Assembly: GCA_030426955.1 (NCBI GenBank)
Contig: JAUHXS010000006.1
Span: forward strand, 62,001-126,000
Length of the DNA stretch: 64,000 nucleotides
Direction of reading: 5' to 3'
Origin: Bacteroidia bacterium
Lineage (GTDB): Bacteria > Bacteroidota > Bacteroidia > Chitinophagales > JAUHXS01
In this document: in pieces, positions 25,862 to 34,495 of the stretch
How the letters are laid out: every line of letters begins with the position of its first letter
Position numbering within the stretch: position 1 is the stretch's first letter
Notes under the pieces: model-generated
Told to the model about the DNA's origin: nothing
What the model saw: the letters and a program-made list of their open reading frames with translations, nothing else
Database searches by the model: none
Position numbers and translations under genes: made by a program

Positions 25862-26001
25862 TGTAATATTTCAGGATATTCGATACTTTCAAAGAGTCTT
25901 CTGATACTACCGCTCCAATAAATGGCGTTTGAATAATTGAAACTTTCATGCTAAAGGTTATCGAAAGATGCGAGAGATATCAAATACTAGCAATTTGATA
26001 A

Positions 26002-27120
26002 TTGGTAATTATAGTAACTTTGAAAAGAATTCTTAGTTTGAATAACGAAGGACATATCGGTTACAAGTTTGAGTATTTACTAGCTACTTTAGTAATGGGA
26101 ATGATATTTCTTGCATTATTAGTTGGATGTAAAAAGGACCCCCAAATAAGTGATGAGGCTAAACAGAGCTACAGCCCAACACCACTGGCAATTGAAAAGC
26201 CGTTTCGCTTTCCAGATCTCGTTATTCCTGATGATAATCCGATGACAGTTGAAGGAGTTGAACTGGGGCAAATGCTCTTTTTTGATCCTATCTTGTCATT
26301 AGATAATACAATATCTTGTTCCAGTTGTCATCGTCCTGAAAATTACTTTTCAGATGATATGGCAATTAGCCCAGGAGTGAATGGTGGCATGACCAATCGT
26401 AATGCTATGCCTTTGATCAACTTGATGTGGGCACCGAGCCTAAACTGGGATGGTTCGGCAGAAAGCCTAGAGGAACAAGCTATTACACCAGTACAACATC
26501 CTCAAGAAATGAATTTGAATTGGAATGAAGCAATCAATCGATTGAAAAACCACTCTGTTTATCCTGATATGTTTAGAAAGGCATTTGGCGATATAGAAAT
26601 CAGTCAATCGTATACCATTAAGGCAATTGCACAATATGAAAGGACGCTTATTTCTTCCAATTCTAAGTTTGATCGCTTTTTAAGAGGAGAAGTAGAGCTA
26701 ACAGATGATGAAATAGATGGGTATTTAATATTTAATACAGAAAAAGGAGATTGTTTTCATTGCCATGGTGTTCCTGAGGCTAGTTTGCTGTTAACAGATA
26801 ATGATTTTCATAATAATGGACTAGATTCCATGTTTTCGGATTTAGGATTGGGAGCGATCACAAATGATGCTAATGATAATGGAAAGTTTAAAACACCAAC
26901 ATTACGTAATATTGAGTTTACAGCCCCTTATATGCATGATGGTAGATTTGAGACTTTAGAAGAAGTAATTGACTTTTATAGCGAAGAGGTTAAGAACTCA
27001 TCAACGATTGACCCTTTAATGAAGAAACTAAATCAGGGTGGTATAGGCTTGACAATGGAGGAAAAGGAGGATTTAATAGCTTTTCTGAAAACCTTTACAG
27101 ATACGTCATTTGCCGATTAA
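26002..27120 (+). CDS. Di-haem cytochrome c peroxidase, MauG/MbnH-like lipoprotein
   Basis: Two CxxCH haem sites are visible, CSSCH (26317-26331) and CFHCH (26752-26766), in a protein of about 340-370 residues. Blocks such as LGQMLFFDPILSLDNTISC, NRNAMPLINLMW and FKTPTLRNIEFTAPYMHDGRF are those of bacterial cytochrome c peroxidases and MauG/MbnH. A lipobox (LLVGC) precedes KKD, so it is a periplasm-facing lipoprotein. The start is uncertain: the open frame begins at TTG 26002, TTG 26020 gives an MKRI start, and the first ATG (26095) leaves a very short signal. MbnH oxidises a Trp in MbnP; an MbnP-like gene is at 13683. It converges with cutA, overlapping by 4 bp. Confidence 0.85.
   Translation: MVIIVTLKRILSLNNEGHIGYKFEYLLATLVMGMIFLALLVGCKKDPQISDEAKQSYSPTPLAIEKPFRFPDLVIPDDNPMTVEGVELGQMLFFDPILSLDNTISCSSCHRPENYFSDDMAISPGVNGGMTNRNAMPLINLMWAPSLNWDGSAESLEEQAITPVQHPQEMNLNWNEAINRLKNHSVYPDMFRKAFGDIEISQSYTIKAIAQYERTLISSNSKFDRFLRGEVELTDDEIDGYLIFNTEKGDCFHCHGVPEASLLLTDNDFHNNGLDSMFSDLGLGAITNDANDNGKFKTPTLRNIEFTAPYMHDGRFETLEEVIDFYSEEVKNSSTIDPLMKKLNQGGIGLTMEEKEDLIAFLKTFTDTSFAD
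26015..26022 (+). promoter_or_regulatory. Candidate -7 promoter box (TAACTTTG) near the peroxidase start
   Basis: Perfect TAnnTTTG match. If used, transcription starts near 26029 and only starts downstream of that, such as TTG 26038 or ATG 26095, remain possible for the peroxidase. The preceding gap (25862-26001) shows nothing else. Confidence 0.35.
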
Positions 27121-27431
27121 GGTTTGCAATTTTCCAGTAACCAGTTTTGATAAGGCGTATTAGCACCATCAACAGACAACCTAATGATGCATGGGCAATC
27201 ATAATTATGATGCTGTTCAATAAAAGAACTAACCTTGTTAACATTGGCTTTAGAAGTCTTTATAATCATGACAACTTCATCATCCTTTTGAATTTTTCCT
27301 TCCCACCAATACATGGAGGTCATATTGTCAAATATGTTGACACAAGCGATTAATCTTTGCTCTAAGAGCTGTTGCGCTATATCTTGAGCACTTTTCTTTG
27401 TTGAAAATGTTGTGTAAAGTAGAGCGATCAC
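27117..27431 (-). CDS. cutA: Divalent cation tolerance protein CutA
   Basis: A 104-residue trimeric ferredoxin-like protein. Family motifs are LLYTTFSTKKSAQDIAQQLLEQRLIACVNI, MTSMYWWEGKIQKDDEVVMIIKTS and CPCIIRLSVDGANTPYQNWL. CutA1 has been linked to copper tolerance, but its function is not settled. The start is GTG, and the GTGA overlaps the stop of the upstream FG-GAP gene, so translation is coupled. Its 3' end overlaps the convergent peroxidase by 4 bp. Confidence 0.93.
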   Translation of the reverse strand: MIALLYTTFSTKKSAQDIAQQLLEQRLIACVNIFDNMTSMYWWEGKIQKDDEVVMIIKTSKANVNKVSSFIEQHHNYDCPCIIRLSVDGANTPYQNWLLENCKP

Positions 27432-29650
27432 TTTTGAACAATTATTTTAATGCTTTGGCTGACAGCATCATCTCGACAGGATAAGAAATAAACTCCATCA
27501 CTATATTCTGAAGTGCTGATTTCTATTGTATTGGAGCTCAAAATAGATGCATCTACAGGCAATGATTGTCCTAGTAGATCATACAAACTGATTGACGATA
27601 TATTGATTTGTTTGTTCGAAGACAAAATAAAAGCATTTTTACTAGGATTAGGGTAAATGGATAAAGTCGTATTGCTGGGTATTGGCGGAACAGATATGGC
27701 TGGTAATTTTATAGAGTCACTAGTGGTGTATAAGCTAATGCCACCGCCATAGCTACCAATTAAAAATTCTAGTTTGCCATCGCTATTAAGATCTCCTCCT
27801 GATATAGTAGATCGGTAACCTTCTCTAATATCTTCATAAGTTGAGTCAATAAGCGTGAATGTGCCATTGAGATTATTATCTATATTTCCATATAAATGTA
27901 TGTAGCCATCTTCTGCACCAACTAATAAATAGTATTCACCTGTGGTATCTAATGAAGTAAGGAATGGAACAGTATACCCTGTTACTAGGCTCGATTTAAT
28001 GACAATATTGCCAAATGTTTCAACTTTATTAGCATCGTCAAAAATCGGACTGTTAACTGACCCAGTATTGGGGTAGTAATTTATATTGCCATTCCGTTCT
28101 CCAATCAAGAGGTCAAGCAATCCATCTTTGTTTACATCTACAATTTGAGGGGTGCTAAACTTACCTGGATCTATATTTTGATAGTTGGGAATAGGCGTAT
28201 TAAAAACTGCAATATTGCCACCCCCTCCAGTATTTTCATAATATGTCAGTGTGCCATCTTCACTGCCGATCAGCATATCTTGATCGCCGTCACCATCTAA
28301 ATCTCCAAATGCAGGATATAGCGATAGTGCATCAGGGGCTAAGTTGCTAATGTTATAATATGATTTTGTAACTAAAGTGTATTCGGGCGTATCAAACTGC
28401 CCAGTATTTTCATAAAGCGCTAGTCGTGAATGATAATTGCCTCCTTGATAATAACCATAATTGCCCACTATGATGTCTAGCAGGCTGTCGCCATTATGAT
28501 CAAAAAAAACAGGATTAGCACCTTCGCCCAAGTCAATCATATCACCCACTAGAAATGAATCGGTTTGGACCTCAAATATGGCGGTATCATTACCTACATT
28601 TTTATACCACCAAACATTCTTAGTGTTACTGGAAAATGGACCATTGGGGCTTGCCAGAATATCTTCAAGACCATCATTATCTACATCTGCAAGAAATGCA
28701 GCTGGAAAAACATCTATGTCGACAGCGATTGAGTTTTTAGGAAATAGAGTATCTTGACTAATCATATGAGCGGAAGAGGAGTCTCCACCATTGGTTAATA
28801 AAATCAAATTTTGATAGGAAACATCTCCTAATATCAGATCTTTATCATTGTCTGAGTCAATATCTAATGCCAATAAGGTTGAGCCTGAATGAGCTGATGT
28901 GCCTGATGTTTTTCCACCACCTTTGCAAGTTTGGTTGAGTGTTACCGCAGTCGTTAAACCATCTTCTTTAAAATTCCCCCAACAATGATCAATATCATCA
29001 AAAAACAAGCTGTCTCCAAAACCTGATTCTAGAGCTATGTTTTCGTAGTACGTAACGGTGACACTATTAAGCCAGTCAAAAGTTAATATATCTATATCTC
29101 CATCTCCATCCACATCTGTAATAGCAGGAACGTCTGTGCTAATGACTTGTATGGGTTGACTGGAAGATCCTTGATAATATACTCTTGATACGAATAAGTC
29201 GAATGCAATTTGGTCAGCTGTGTCATACCTTCCTTTATAAACCTTAATCCAGTTGTTTGGTAAATTCGTAAACAAATCAGCAATGCCATCATTGTTAAAA
29301 TCGACCAATATTACCCATTTGTAAAGAGGAGTTGGAAAATTGTGTTGAAACTCAGGAGCATATTGATAGTCAATAGTTCCGCTAGAACCATTGTTTGTAA
29401 ATGTTAATACTTTTTGACTGCTCCTGTCAAAAACAACTAAGTCTTTGATATTGTCATTGTTTATATCTACAGATGAAAACTGTGGATTATTAAAACCACC
29501 TGTCCAGGGGTATAACAATTCTTGACCATTGGCAAATACACGAACACTATCCAATCTCTTAAAACTATCTTGACTAAAAAGGCTAAGTGTAGTAAAAATT
29601 AATAATAATATGGTAGATGACTGCCTCAACACGTTATAAATATAACGCAT
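27428..29650 (-). CDS. Secreted FG-GAP/VCBS-repeat protein with type A T9SS signal
   Basis: A 740-residue secreted protein. ATG 29650 is preferred over TTG 29671 because it begins a clean signal peptide (MRYIYNVLRQSSTILLLIF). The body has about nine FG-GAP/VCBS blades with calcium-binding DxNNDGxxDL or DVDGDGDIDIL loops, consistent with a seven- or more-bladed propeller. The last 80 residues, LSIYPNPSKNAF...ISLYDLLGQSL...GVYFLSC, form a type A type IX secretion signal. It probably acts at the cell surface in adhesion or binding; no enzyme motif was seen. Its 3' end overlaps cutA by 4 bp. Confidence 0.9.
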   Translation of the reverse strand: MRYIYNVLRQSSTILLLIFTTLSLFSQDSFKRLDSVRVFANGQELLYPWTGGFNNPQFSSVDINNDNIKDLVVFDRSSQKVLTFTNNGSSGTIDYQYAPEFQHNFPTPLYKWVILVDFNNDGIADLFTNLPNNWIKVYKGRYDTADQIAFDLFVSRVYYQGSSSQPIQVISTDVPAITDVDGDGDIDILTFDWLNSVTVTYYENIALESGFGDSLFFDDIDHCWGNFKEDGLTTAVTLNQTCKGGGKTSGTSAHSGSTLLALDIDSDNDKDLILGDVSYQNLILLTNGGDSSSAHMISQDTLFPKNSIAVDIDVFPAAFLADVDNDGLEDILASPNGPFSSNTKNVWWYKNVGNDTAIFEVQTDSFLVGDMIDLGEGANPVFFDHNGDSLLDIIVGNYGYYQGGNYHSRLALYENTGQFDTPEYTLVTKSYYNISNLAPDALSLYPAFGDLDGDGDQDMLIGSEDGTLTYYENTGGGGNIAVFNTPIPNYQNIDPGKFSTPQIVDVNKDGLLDLLIGERNGNINYYPNTGSVNSPIFDDANKVETFGNIVIKSSLVTGYTVPFLTSLDTTGEYYLLVGAEDGYIHLYGNIDNNLNGTFTLIDSTYEDIREGYRSTISGGDLNSDGKLEFLIGSYGGGISLYTTSDSIKLPAISVPPIPSNTTLSIYPNPSKNAFILSSNKQINISSISLYDLLGQSLPVDASILSSNTIEISTSEYSDGVYFLSCRDDAVSQSIKIIVQK

Positions 29651-29692
29651 AATCGATAGATAATGTTGCAATCTTTGTTTAAACTATGTGTA

Positions 29693-31234
29693 CTAGAAAG
29701 GAGGCGGTTCATTATCTCCAAACCCATAACCATCGTCTTCTTCGTTCATTCGAGAACTACGAGTAATGGTTTGTTGCTTCATGTCTTCCGCATCAGAAGG
29801 TAGATTGAAATTAGCAAACTCTTCTCCCTCTAAGTTATCGAATTTAGCAAACTTGTCGATAAATCGTAATGGGATGTTCTCTAAAGGACCATTTCTATGT
29901 TTGGCAATGATGATCTCACCAATTCCTCTCATTGGTCTTCCTTCTTCGTCTTCCATGATGCCGTAATATTCTGGCCTGTAAATGAAAGTAACCAAATCGG
30001 CATCTTGTTCAATAGCACCCGATTCACGAAGATCAGATAGCTGAGGTTTTTTATTTCCACCTCTGGTTTCTACCGCACGACTTAGCTGAGATAATGCAAT
30101 TACAGGTATGTTTAGCTCCTTTGCAATTCCTTTTAGCCCCCTTGATATCGTACTGATTTCTTGTTCTCTATTCCCTTGCTTACCATCTGCCGACGAGCCA
30201 CTCATCAATTGTAAGTAATCAATAATGATCATTTGGATGTCGTGTTGCATCTTTAAACGGCGACATTTTGCTCTTAGCTCGAAGATATTGATAGCAGGGG
30301 TATCATCAATAAAGATAGGTGCTTCTACTAAGCTCTCTACTTTTGTATTAAGCTGTTGCCATTCATGCGCTGCAAGATTTCCACGACGAAGCTTTTCTAA
30401 TGGCAATTCTGTTTCAGCAGAAATTAATCTATTGACTAATTGAAGATTGGACATCTCTAGAGAGAATACAGCAACAGGTCTTTTAAAATCAACCGCCGAA
30501 TTTCTAGCAAGTGAAAGAACAAAAGAGGTTTTTCCCATACCAGGCCTTGCTGCTAAGATGATTAGATCTGATTTTTGCCATCCTCCTGTGCATCTATCTA
30601 GTGCTGTAAATCCAGTTGGTACACCAGTGATGGTCTCATCGTGTTCTTTGGCTGCCTCGATTTCCTTGATCGCTTTCGTAATCAAGTTGCTCATGCTAGA
30701 GTATGTTCGACTTAGGTTTTGATCGGTAATGGCAAAAAGGTTTTGCTCTGCTTTATCTAAAAGCTCAAATACATCAGTTGTATCTTCGTAAGCATCTTCT
30801 ATAACCTGACTAGAAATGTTAATTAGTTCTCGTTGAATAAACTTCTGCGAAATAATTCTAGCGTGATGCTCTACATTTGCTGCTGATCCTATTCTATTGG
30901 TGAGTTCAGTAATGTAATAAGGACCACCGACTGCTTCCAAATCTCCATTGAGTTTAAGCTCCTCGGTAACCGTTAAGATATCTACAGGCTGAGATTTTTC
31001 AAAAAGCTTAGCAATGGCTAAGAATATCTTTTGATGTGCATCTAAGTAAAAGCTATTGGGCTTTAAAATGTCAATGACAGTAGAAAGCGCATCTTTATCA
31101 AGCATCAAGGCTCCTAGCACAGCTTGTTCTAGTTCTCTCGCCTGTGGCGGGATTTTCCCAAATACATAGCTAGATAGATCTGATCCTGAATTTTTTCTTC
31201 TTGTACGCCGTTCTCCTGTTTTCTGTTCTGCCAT
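29693..31234 (-). CDS. dnaB: Replicative DNA helicase DnaB
   Basis: A 513-residue hexameric helicase that unwinds DNA at the replication fork. The N-terminal helical domain begins PPQARELEQAVLGALMLDKDA. The RecA-like core has Walker A ARPGMGKTSF, VAVFSLEMSNLQLVNRL, Walker B MIIIDYLQLM, and IPVIALSQLSRAVE with the arginine finger region LRESGAIEQDADLVTF. The C-terminal tail (about 480-513) is acidic and Met-rich and specific to this lineage. The gene is apparently monocistronic, 42 bp upstream of the secreted FG-GAP gene. Confidence 0.97.
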   Translation of the reverse strand: MAEQKTGERRTRRKNSGSDLSSYVFGKIPPQARELEQAVLGALMLDKDALSTVIDILKPNSFYLDAHQKIFLAIAKLFEKSQPVDILTVTEELKLNGDLEAVGGPYYITELTNRIGSAANVEHHARIISQKFIQRELINISSQVIEDAYEDTTDVFELLDKAEQNLFAITDQNLSRTYSSMSNLITKAIKEIEAAKEHDETITGVPTGFTALDRCTGGWQKSDLIILAARPGMGKTSFVLSLARNSAVDFKRPVAVFSLEMSNLQLVNRLISAETELPLEKLRRGNLAAHEWQQLNTKVESLVEAPIFIDDTPAINIFELRAKCRRLKMQHDIQMIIIDYLQLMSGSSADGKQGNREQEISTISRGLKGIAKELNIPVIALSQLSRAVETRGGNKKPQLSDLRESGAIEQDADLVTFIYRPEYYGIMEDEEGRPMRGIGEIIIAKHRNGPLENIPLRFIDKFAKFDNLEGEEFANFNLPSDAEDMKQQTITRSSRMNEEDDGYGFGDNEPPPF

Positions 31235-31535
31235 TGTTGGTCAAATATAAAGTAAATCAAGGCTTAAACCGAGAAGCAATAAGGATTTAATTAAGCACTC
31301 CTTTCCACAGTGAAGCTAACACAAATAAGTGCTTTTAAACCATCTTATAAACAATAGTAAACTATTCATGGGTAATTAACAATAGTTGTTGATAAGTATG
31401 TTCGAAAATGTACTTTAGGTGTTAAAAACGAGTATTCAATTGTTATTAGCCTCTTGTACGAAATATTTTGAATTTGCTGAAATAATCTTGAAGTTAATAA
31501 AGTAAGGGTGAGTTTCTTTTACATTTACGCCACTC
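31235..31535. other. 301-bp intergenic region upstream of dnaB
   Basis: AT-rich and without a credible gene on either strand. It holds the dnaB promoter box at its left edge. A weak inverted pair, AAGCACT (31293-31299) and AGTGCTT (31328-31334), is the only structure seen. No DnaA-box cluster, tRNA or terminator was found. Confidence 0.6.
31242..31249 (-). promoter_or_regulatory. Candidate -7 promoter box (TATATTTG) for dnaB
   Basis: Perfect TAnnTTTG on the minus strand, exactly 7 nt before the dnaB ATG. A start site in the usual place would give a leaderless transcript. Confidence 0.5.
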
Positions 31536-32015
31536 TTATAAAGCTTCATTAAGCAAATCTAATTTCATCATAGCTTCACCCTCCTCATATTCTCCAGTAA
31601 GCTGAAATCCTGCATTTTCATAAAACCTTTGAGGACCTCCATCTTTCTGAACAACACTAGTTAATACTTCGGAGGCATTTGGTCTTGTTTTAATATGATC
31701 TATTAATAGGGATAACGCTTGCTTTCCAAAACCGAGTCTTTGATATTTTATGTCAATCATGAATCTCCAAATATAATACTCTGGTATTTTGGGTCTATCC
31801 TCCAGCATTAGAAAACCAACTGGGGTTTCATCGGCATATATTGCCCTAAACCAAGCATTTTTTGAAAAGTGTGCTTGTGCAATCGAATATGCGTTTGTAG
31901 CTACAAGTTTTTGTTGTTCTGGAGCAACAGATAGCTTAAGAATGGAGGATAAAGTCGACTCTGTTATTTTCCTTAGGGAAACTTTATTCTTTTTATTTAA
32001 TGATGTATTATTCAA
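31536..32015 (-). CDS. GNAT-family N-acetyltransferase
   Basis: A 159-residue acetyltransferase of the GNAT fold. Visible blocks are VGFLMLEDRP, YIWRFMIDIKYQRLGFGKQALSLLIDHI with the acetyl-CoA pyrophosphate loop QRLGFG, and GGPQRFYENAGFQLTGEYEEGE. The pattern is close to BltD/PaiA-type polyamine or small-molecule acetyltransferases. The annotated start is TTG 32015; the frame remains open further upstream without an ATG, so the exact start is unsure. Substrate unknown. Confidence 0.82.
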   Translation of the reverse strand: MNNTSLNKKNKVSLRKITESTLSSILKLSVAPEQQKLVATNAYSIAQAHFSKNAWFRAIYADETPVGFLMLEDRPKIPEYYIWRFMIDIKYQRLGFGKQALSLLIDHIKTRPNASEVLTSVVQKDGGPQRFYENAGFQLTGEYEEGEAMMKLDLLNEAL

Positions 32016-32105
32016 AGCTTTATTGTGCTTTTTAATATAGCTAAAGATAAATTTTGAAGTGTAACGAAAATTAAGATAGGCTTATGTTGTTAAAATAGAA
32101 AGTGA

Positions 32106-33017
32106 TTATTCTTCTTTTTCACTCAATTCCTTTACTTTATTTGCCCAATTGCTTAATATACCTTTTTGATTTCCAAACTCTTCTCTGAATGGTCCGCAAA
32201 CTACTTGGAATTTTGTAATGCCAGTCTGTTTATCTTCTATTAAAAAGAATTTTTCAGTATACCTTAAGTGACTATAGTCGTTTTGAATGTAATAGTTTCC
32301 AAAGAGCTTATCTGCATAAGATGACGTTCTAATACCAACCACCTTATAGCTATAGTTAATATTTGAATGCTTTCTCCAATCCGCTTTTAGTCGATTATTA
32401 CTATTGAAAATGGGCTGAAGTTCTTCGACATAGTCATGACTAGTGAGCACTTGCCATACTTTATCTTGACTAGCATTTATTTCTATATCAAATGTAACAA
32501 ATTGTGCCTTTGTAATATTAGCCTGCTCTTCTTTTGATAGAAACCTGACTTCTTTCAGTTGGGCGCTACCATTACCTCCGTTTAAGTATCTAAATCCAAC
32601 AATAGAATCATCTTGCACATGAATAGCTTGTATTAGAATTATGAGCTCTTCTCTTTTAGTATACGGGCTAAAAATGCTTGCTAACTGTGGCATAGGAATG
32701 TTTAGTGTATGTGCATTAGGGTACTCAACCGTATCCACAAAGATCAAAGAGGCGCCACTTCGTGCTTCTTCTTTGGATGGTAGCCTACCATTTATAACAG
32801 GTACATCTTGCCAATGCTCAATGTCAACAGGTGGAAACCCTTTTAAATTATCTGGGCAATGCCAACCACCATATTGGTGGGACTCTACCTGTGCTATTGG
32901 CTTGTTTTGTTTTTTAGATTGATTATCCTTAATAAAGGCTGATGTATCATGCCGTACACAAGACGTAAGCAGCATAATGAGAAATACCATATATGTTTTA
33001 TAGTGTTTGTTTTTCAT
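32106..33017 (-). CDS. Lipoprotein with SRPBCC-like C-terminal domain
   Basis: A 303-residue exported lipoprotein with lipobox LLTSC (C20). The N-terminal part has GGWHCPDNLKGFPPVDIEHW, PVINGRLPSKEEARSG and FRYLNGGNGSA, which I recognise as a conserved Bacteroidota block without known function. The C-terminal part (about 165-295; FDIEINASQDKVWQVLTSHDYVEELQPIF) resembles the start of an SRPBCC/polyketide-cyclase lipid-binding fold. The gene is divergent from a transmembrane regulator across 139 bp carrying tandem repeats, so it is a likely target of that regulator. Confidence 0.7.
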   Translation of the reverse strand: MKNKHYKTYMVFLIMLLTSCVRHDTSAFIKDNQSKKQNKPIAQVESHQYGGWHCPDNLKGFPPVDIEHWQDVPVINGRLPSKEEARSGASLIFVDTVEYPNAHTLNIPMPQLASIFSPYTKREELIILIQAIHVQDDSIVGFRYLNGGNGSAQLKEVRFLSKEEQANITKAQFVTFDIEINASQDKVWQVLTSHDYVEELQPIFNSNNRLKADWRKHSNINYSYKVVGIRTSSYADKLFGNYYIQNDYSHLRYTEKFFLIEDKQTGITKFQVVCGPFREEFGNQKGILSNWANKVKELSEKEE

Positions 33018-33071
33018 GATTTTACTAGTTTATTGTGTGATAAATATATGATATGGCAATGCTTAAGCTTA

Positions 33072-33110
33072 TGTATGTAGTGTAAATTAATGTAAATCAT
33101 GTGTAATTTA
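33072..33110. promoter_or_regulatory. Helically phased TGTAAAT direct repeats, candidate operator
   Basis: TGTAAAT at 33081, TGTAAAT at 33091 and TGTAATT at 33102, preceded by TGTATGT at 33072. Spacings are 9, 10 and 11 bp, about one helical turn, as in OmpR/PhoB-type binding sites. They lie 47 bp or more before the regulator ATG and about 55-90 bp before the divergent lipoprotein start. Confidence 0.5.
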
Positions 33111-33156
33111 TTATAAAACTATTCTTTACAGTTTTTAATTAAGGTAAATTAGCTGA

Positions 33157-33996
33157 ATGATCTTTCGATGGTGGTTTAAACATCTATTGCTTTTAAGTCT
33201 AGTTACTTTGATATCTTCTTATAGCCAGGCAGTAGAGAGTGATCAACAAACGAAGGTATTGCTTCGCAAGGTTGGACATGAATTTTTATTAAAAATGGGG
33301 GATAGTACCTCCCGAATATTGCCAATTGAAAATGTAAATGGTAGATATTTAGTTCAGTTTGAAAGAATGCTGTTCTTTGAACCTGATCTGATAATGTCTG
33401 CCACATTTGAGGTTTTAGAGCAATTTCAAGTAAAAAACGACTACATTATCGAAGTCGAAAAATGTGGAAGTAAAGAAGTTGTTCATAGTTTTCAAACTAC
33501 TTTGATAGATAGTAGCCGTATGATTGCTTGTCAACAAAGACAGCTACCAATGGATTGTTATGCGTTCTATTTTACTAAAATTGAGGAAACTACAGATGAA
33601 TATAGTCAAATCTATATTTTAGGGATGATTATTTTAATGCTGATACTAGGAATGATATTCTATCTCAAAAGAAGGAGTGAAATATCAAATGAAACGCAAA
33701 ACAGCGTAAAAATAGGCGATTTCCAGTTTAACCCTAAAAGTTTGCTGCTTGTTCATGCCTCTCGGTCTGTAGAGTTATCCAATAAAGAGTCAGATTTGCT
33801 TTATCTTCTTTTTTTGAATAAAAATAAAACGCTCAAAAGGGAATATATATTAAGTATTGTTTGGGAGGATGATGGCGATTATGTCGGTAGAACCTTAGAT
33901 ATGTTTATATCAAAATTGCGTAAGAAGCTAGAGGCAGATCCTAAGATCAAAATCATTAATATCAGGGGACTAGGGTATCGGTTTGTGATTGATTAA
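33157..33996 (+). CDS. Transmembrane one-component regulator with C-terminal OmpR-type winged helix
   Basis: A 279-residue protein. Residues 1-24 are a signal-like segment (ends SSYSQA), 25-150 a periplasmic domain with three Cys (C103, C125, C134), 152-170 a membrane helix (YILGMIILMLILGMIFYL), and 184-279 a winged-helix DNA-binding domain. The last part has VELSNKESDLLYLLFLNKNKTLKREYIL and the OmpR-class end LDMFISKLRKKLE...GLGYRF. Topology is the reverse of ToxR/CadC, where the DNA-binding domain is N-terminal. There is no receiver or kinase, so signal passes directly through the membrane. The adjacent phased repeats are a likely binding site. Confidence 0.85.
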   Translation: MIFRWWFKHLLLLSLVTLISSYSQAVESDQQTKVLLRKVGHEFLLKMGDSTSRILPIENVNGRYLVQFERMLFFEPDLIMSATFEVLEQFQVKNDYIIEVEKCGSKEVVHSFQTTLIDSSRMIACQQRQLPMDCYAFYFTKIEETTDEYSQIYILGMIILMLILGMIFYLKRRSEISNETQNSVKIGDFQFNPKSLLLVHASRSVELSNKESDLLYLLFLNKNKTLKREYILSIVWEDDGDYVGRTLDMFISKLRKKLEADPKIKIINIRGLGYRFVID

Positions 33997-34057
33997 CTGA
34001 TTTAGCATTGGATTTCTTTTGTGATTTTGACTATTGTCGTCATAGATTTCTAGCTTT

Positions 34058-34495
34058 TTAAATTCCTAGTGTCAAGTGTCCTTTGACCTTATGATATCTT
34101 AAAGATGCTTTTATGCATTCTTTTAATTCTTTTTCTGGAATTTCCTGGTCTAATTGAAAAATGATTGCCCGCTTTCCTTCGTACTGAAACTTTTGATCAA
34201 AAACTAGCCTAAAAGTATCGACTAATCTGCTTGTACATTGGAAATACATGGCATACTGATTAGGGGTATTTTCTTTCCAGTCCATTCGTAAGGTGCTGCC
34301 GTCTTTGGTTACAAAGCTAGGTTCTCCCCACTTTAAGGTTTCTTCTAAAATCTTTATTCCTTCAGTTTCTTCCGCAGTATCTATTACCAGTTTTCGTAGA
34401 TACTGCATCTTGTCCCGAACAAAGTCGGGATAAGATGCAAAGACTTTTTCAACCCTAGCATTTGTATTTAGCTGTATCTTTTCCATTTTATTCAT
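34058..34495 (-). CDS. DUF1801-type protein
   Basis: A 145-residue cytoplasmic protein with the DUF1801 pattern: VFASYPDFVRDKMQYLRKLVIDT, ETLKWGEPSFVTKDGSTLRMDWKENTPNQYAMYF and KECIKASLRYHKVKGH. The family is a small alpha/beta fold without a firmly known biochemical role. It overlaps the preceding GyrI-like gene by 8 bp and is the last member of a three-gene operon led by a YafY-type regulator. An alternative ATG at 34486 avoids the overlap. Confidence 0.8.
   Translation of the reverse strand: MNKMEKIQLNTNARVEKVFASYPDFVRDKMQYLRKLVIDTAEETEGIKILEETLKWGEPSFVTKDGSTLRMDWKENTPNQYAMYFQCTSRLVDTFRLVFDQKFQYEGKRAIIFQLDQEIPEKELKECIKASLRYHKVKGHLTLGI

Noticed and set aside
31235-31535. Possible replication origin next to dnaB
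   Set aside because: No cluster of DnaA boxes and no dnaA or dnaN gene; the gap is plain AT-rich DNA.
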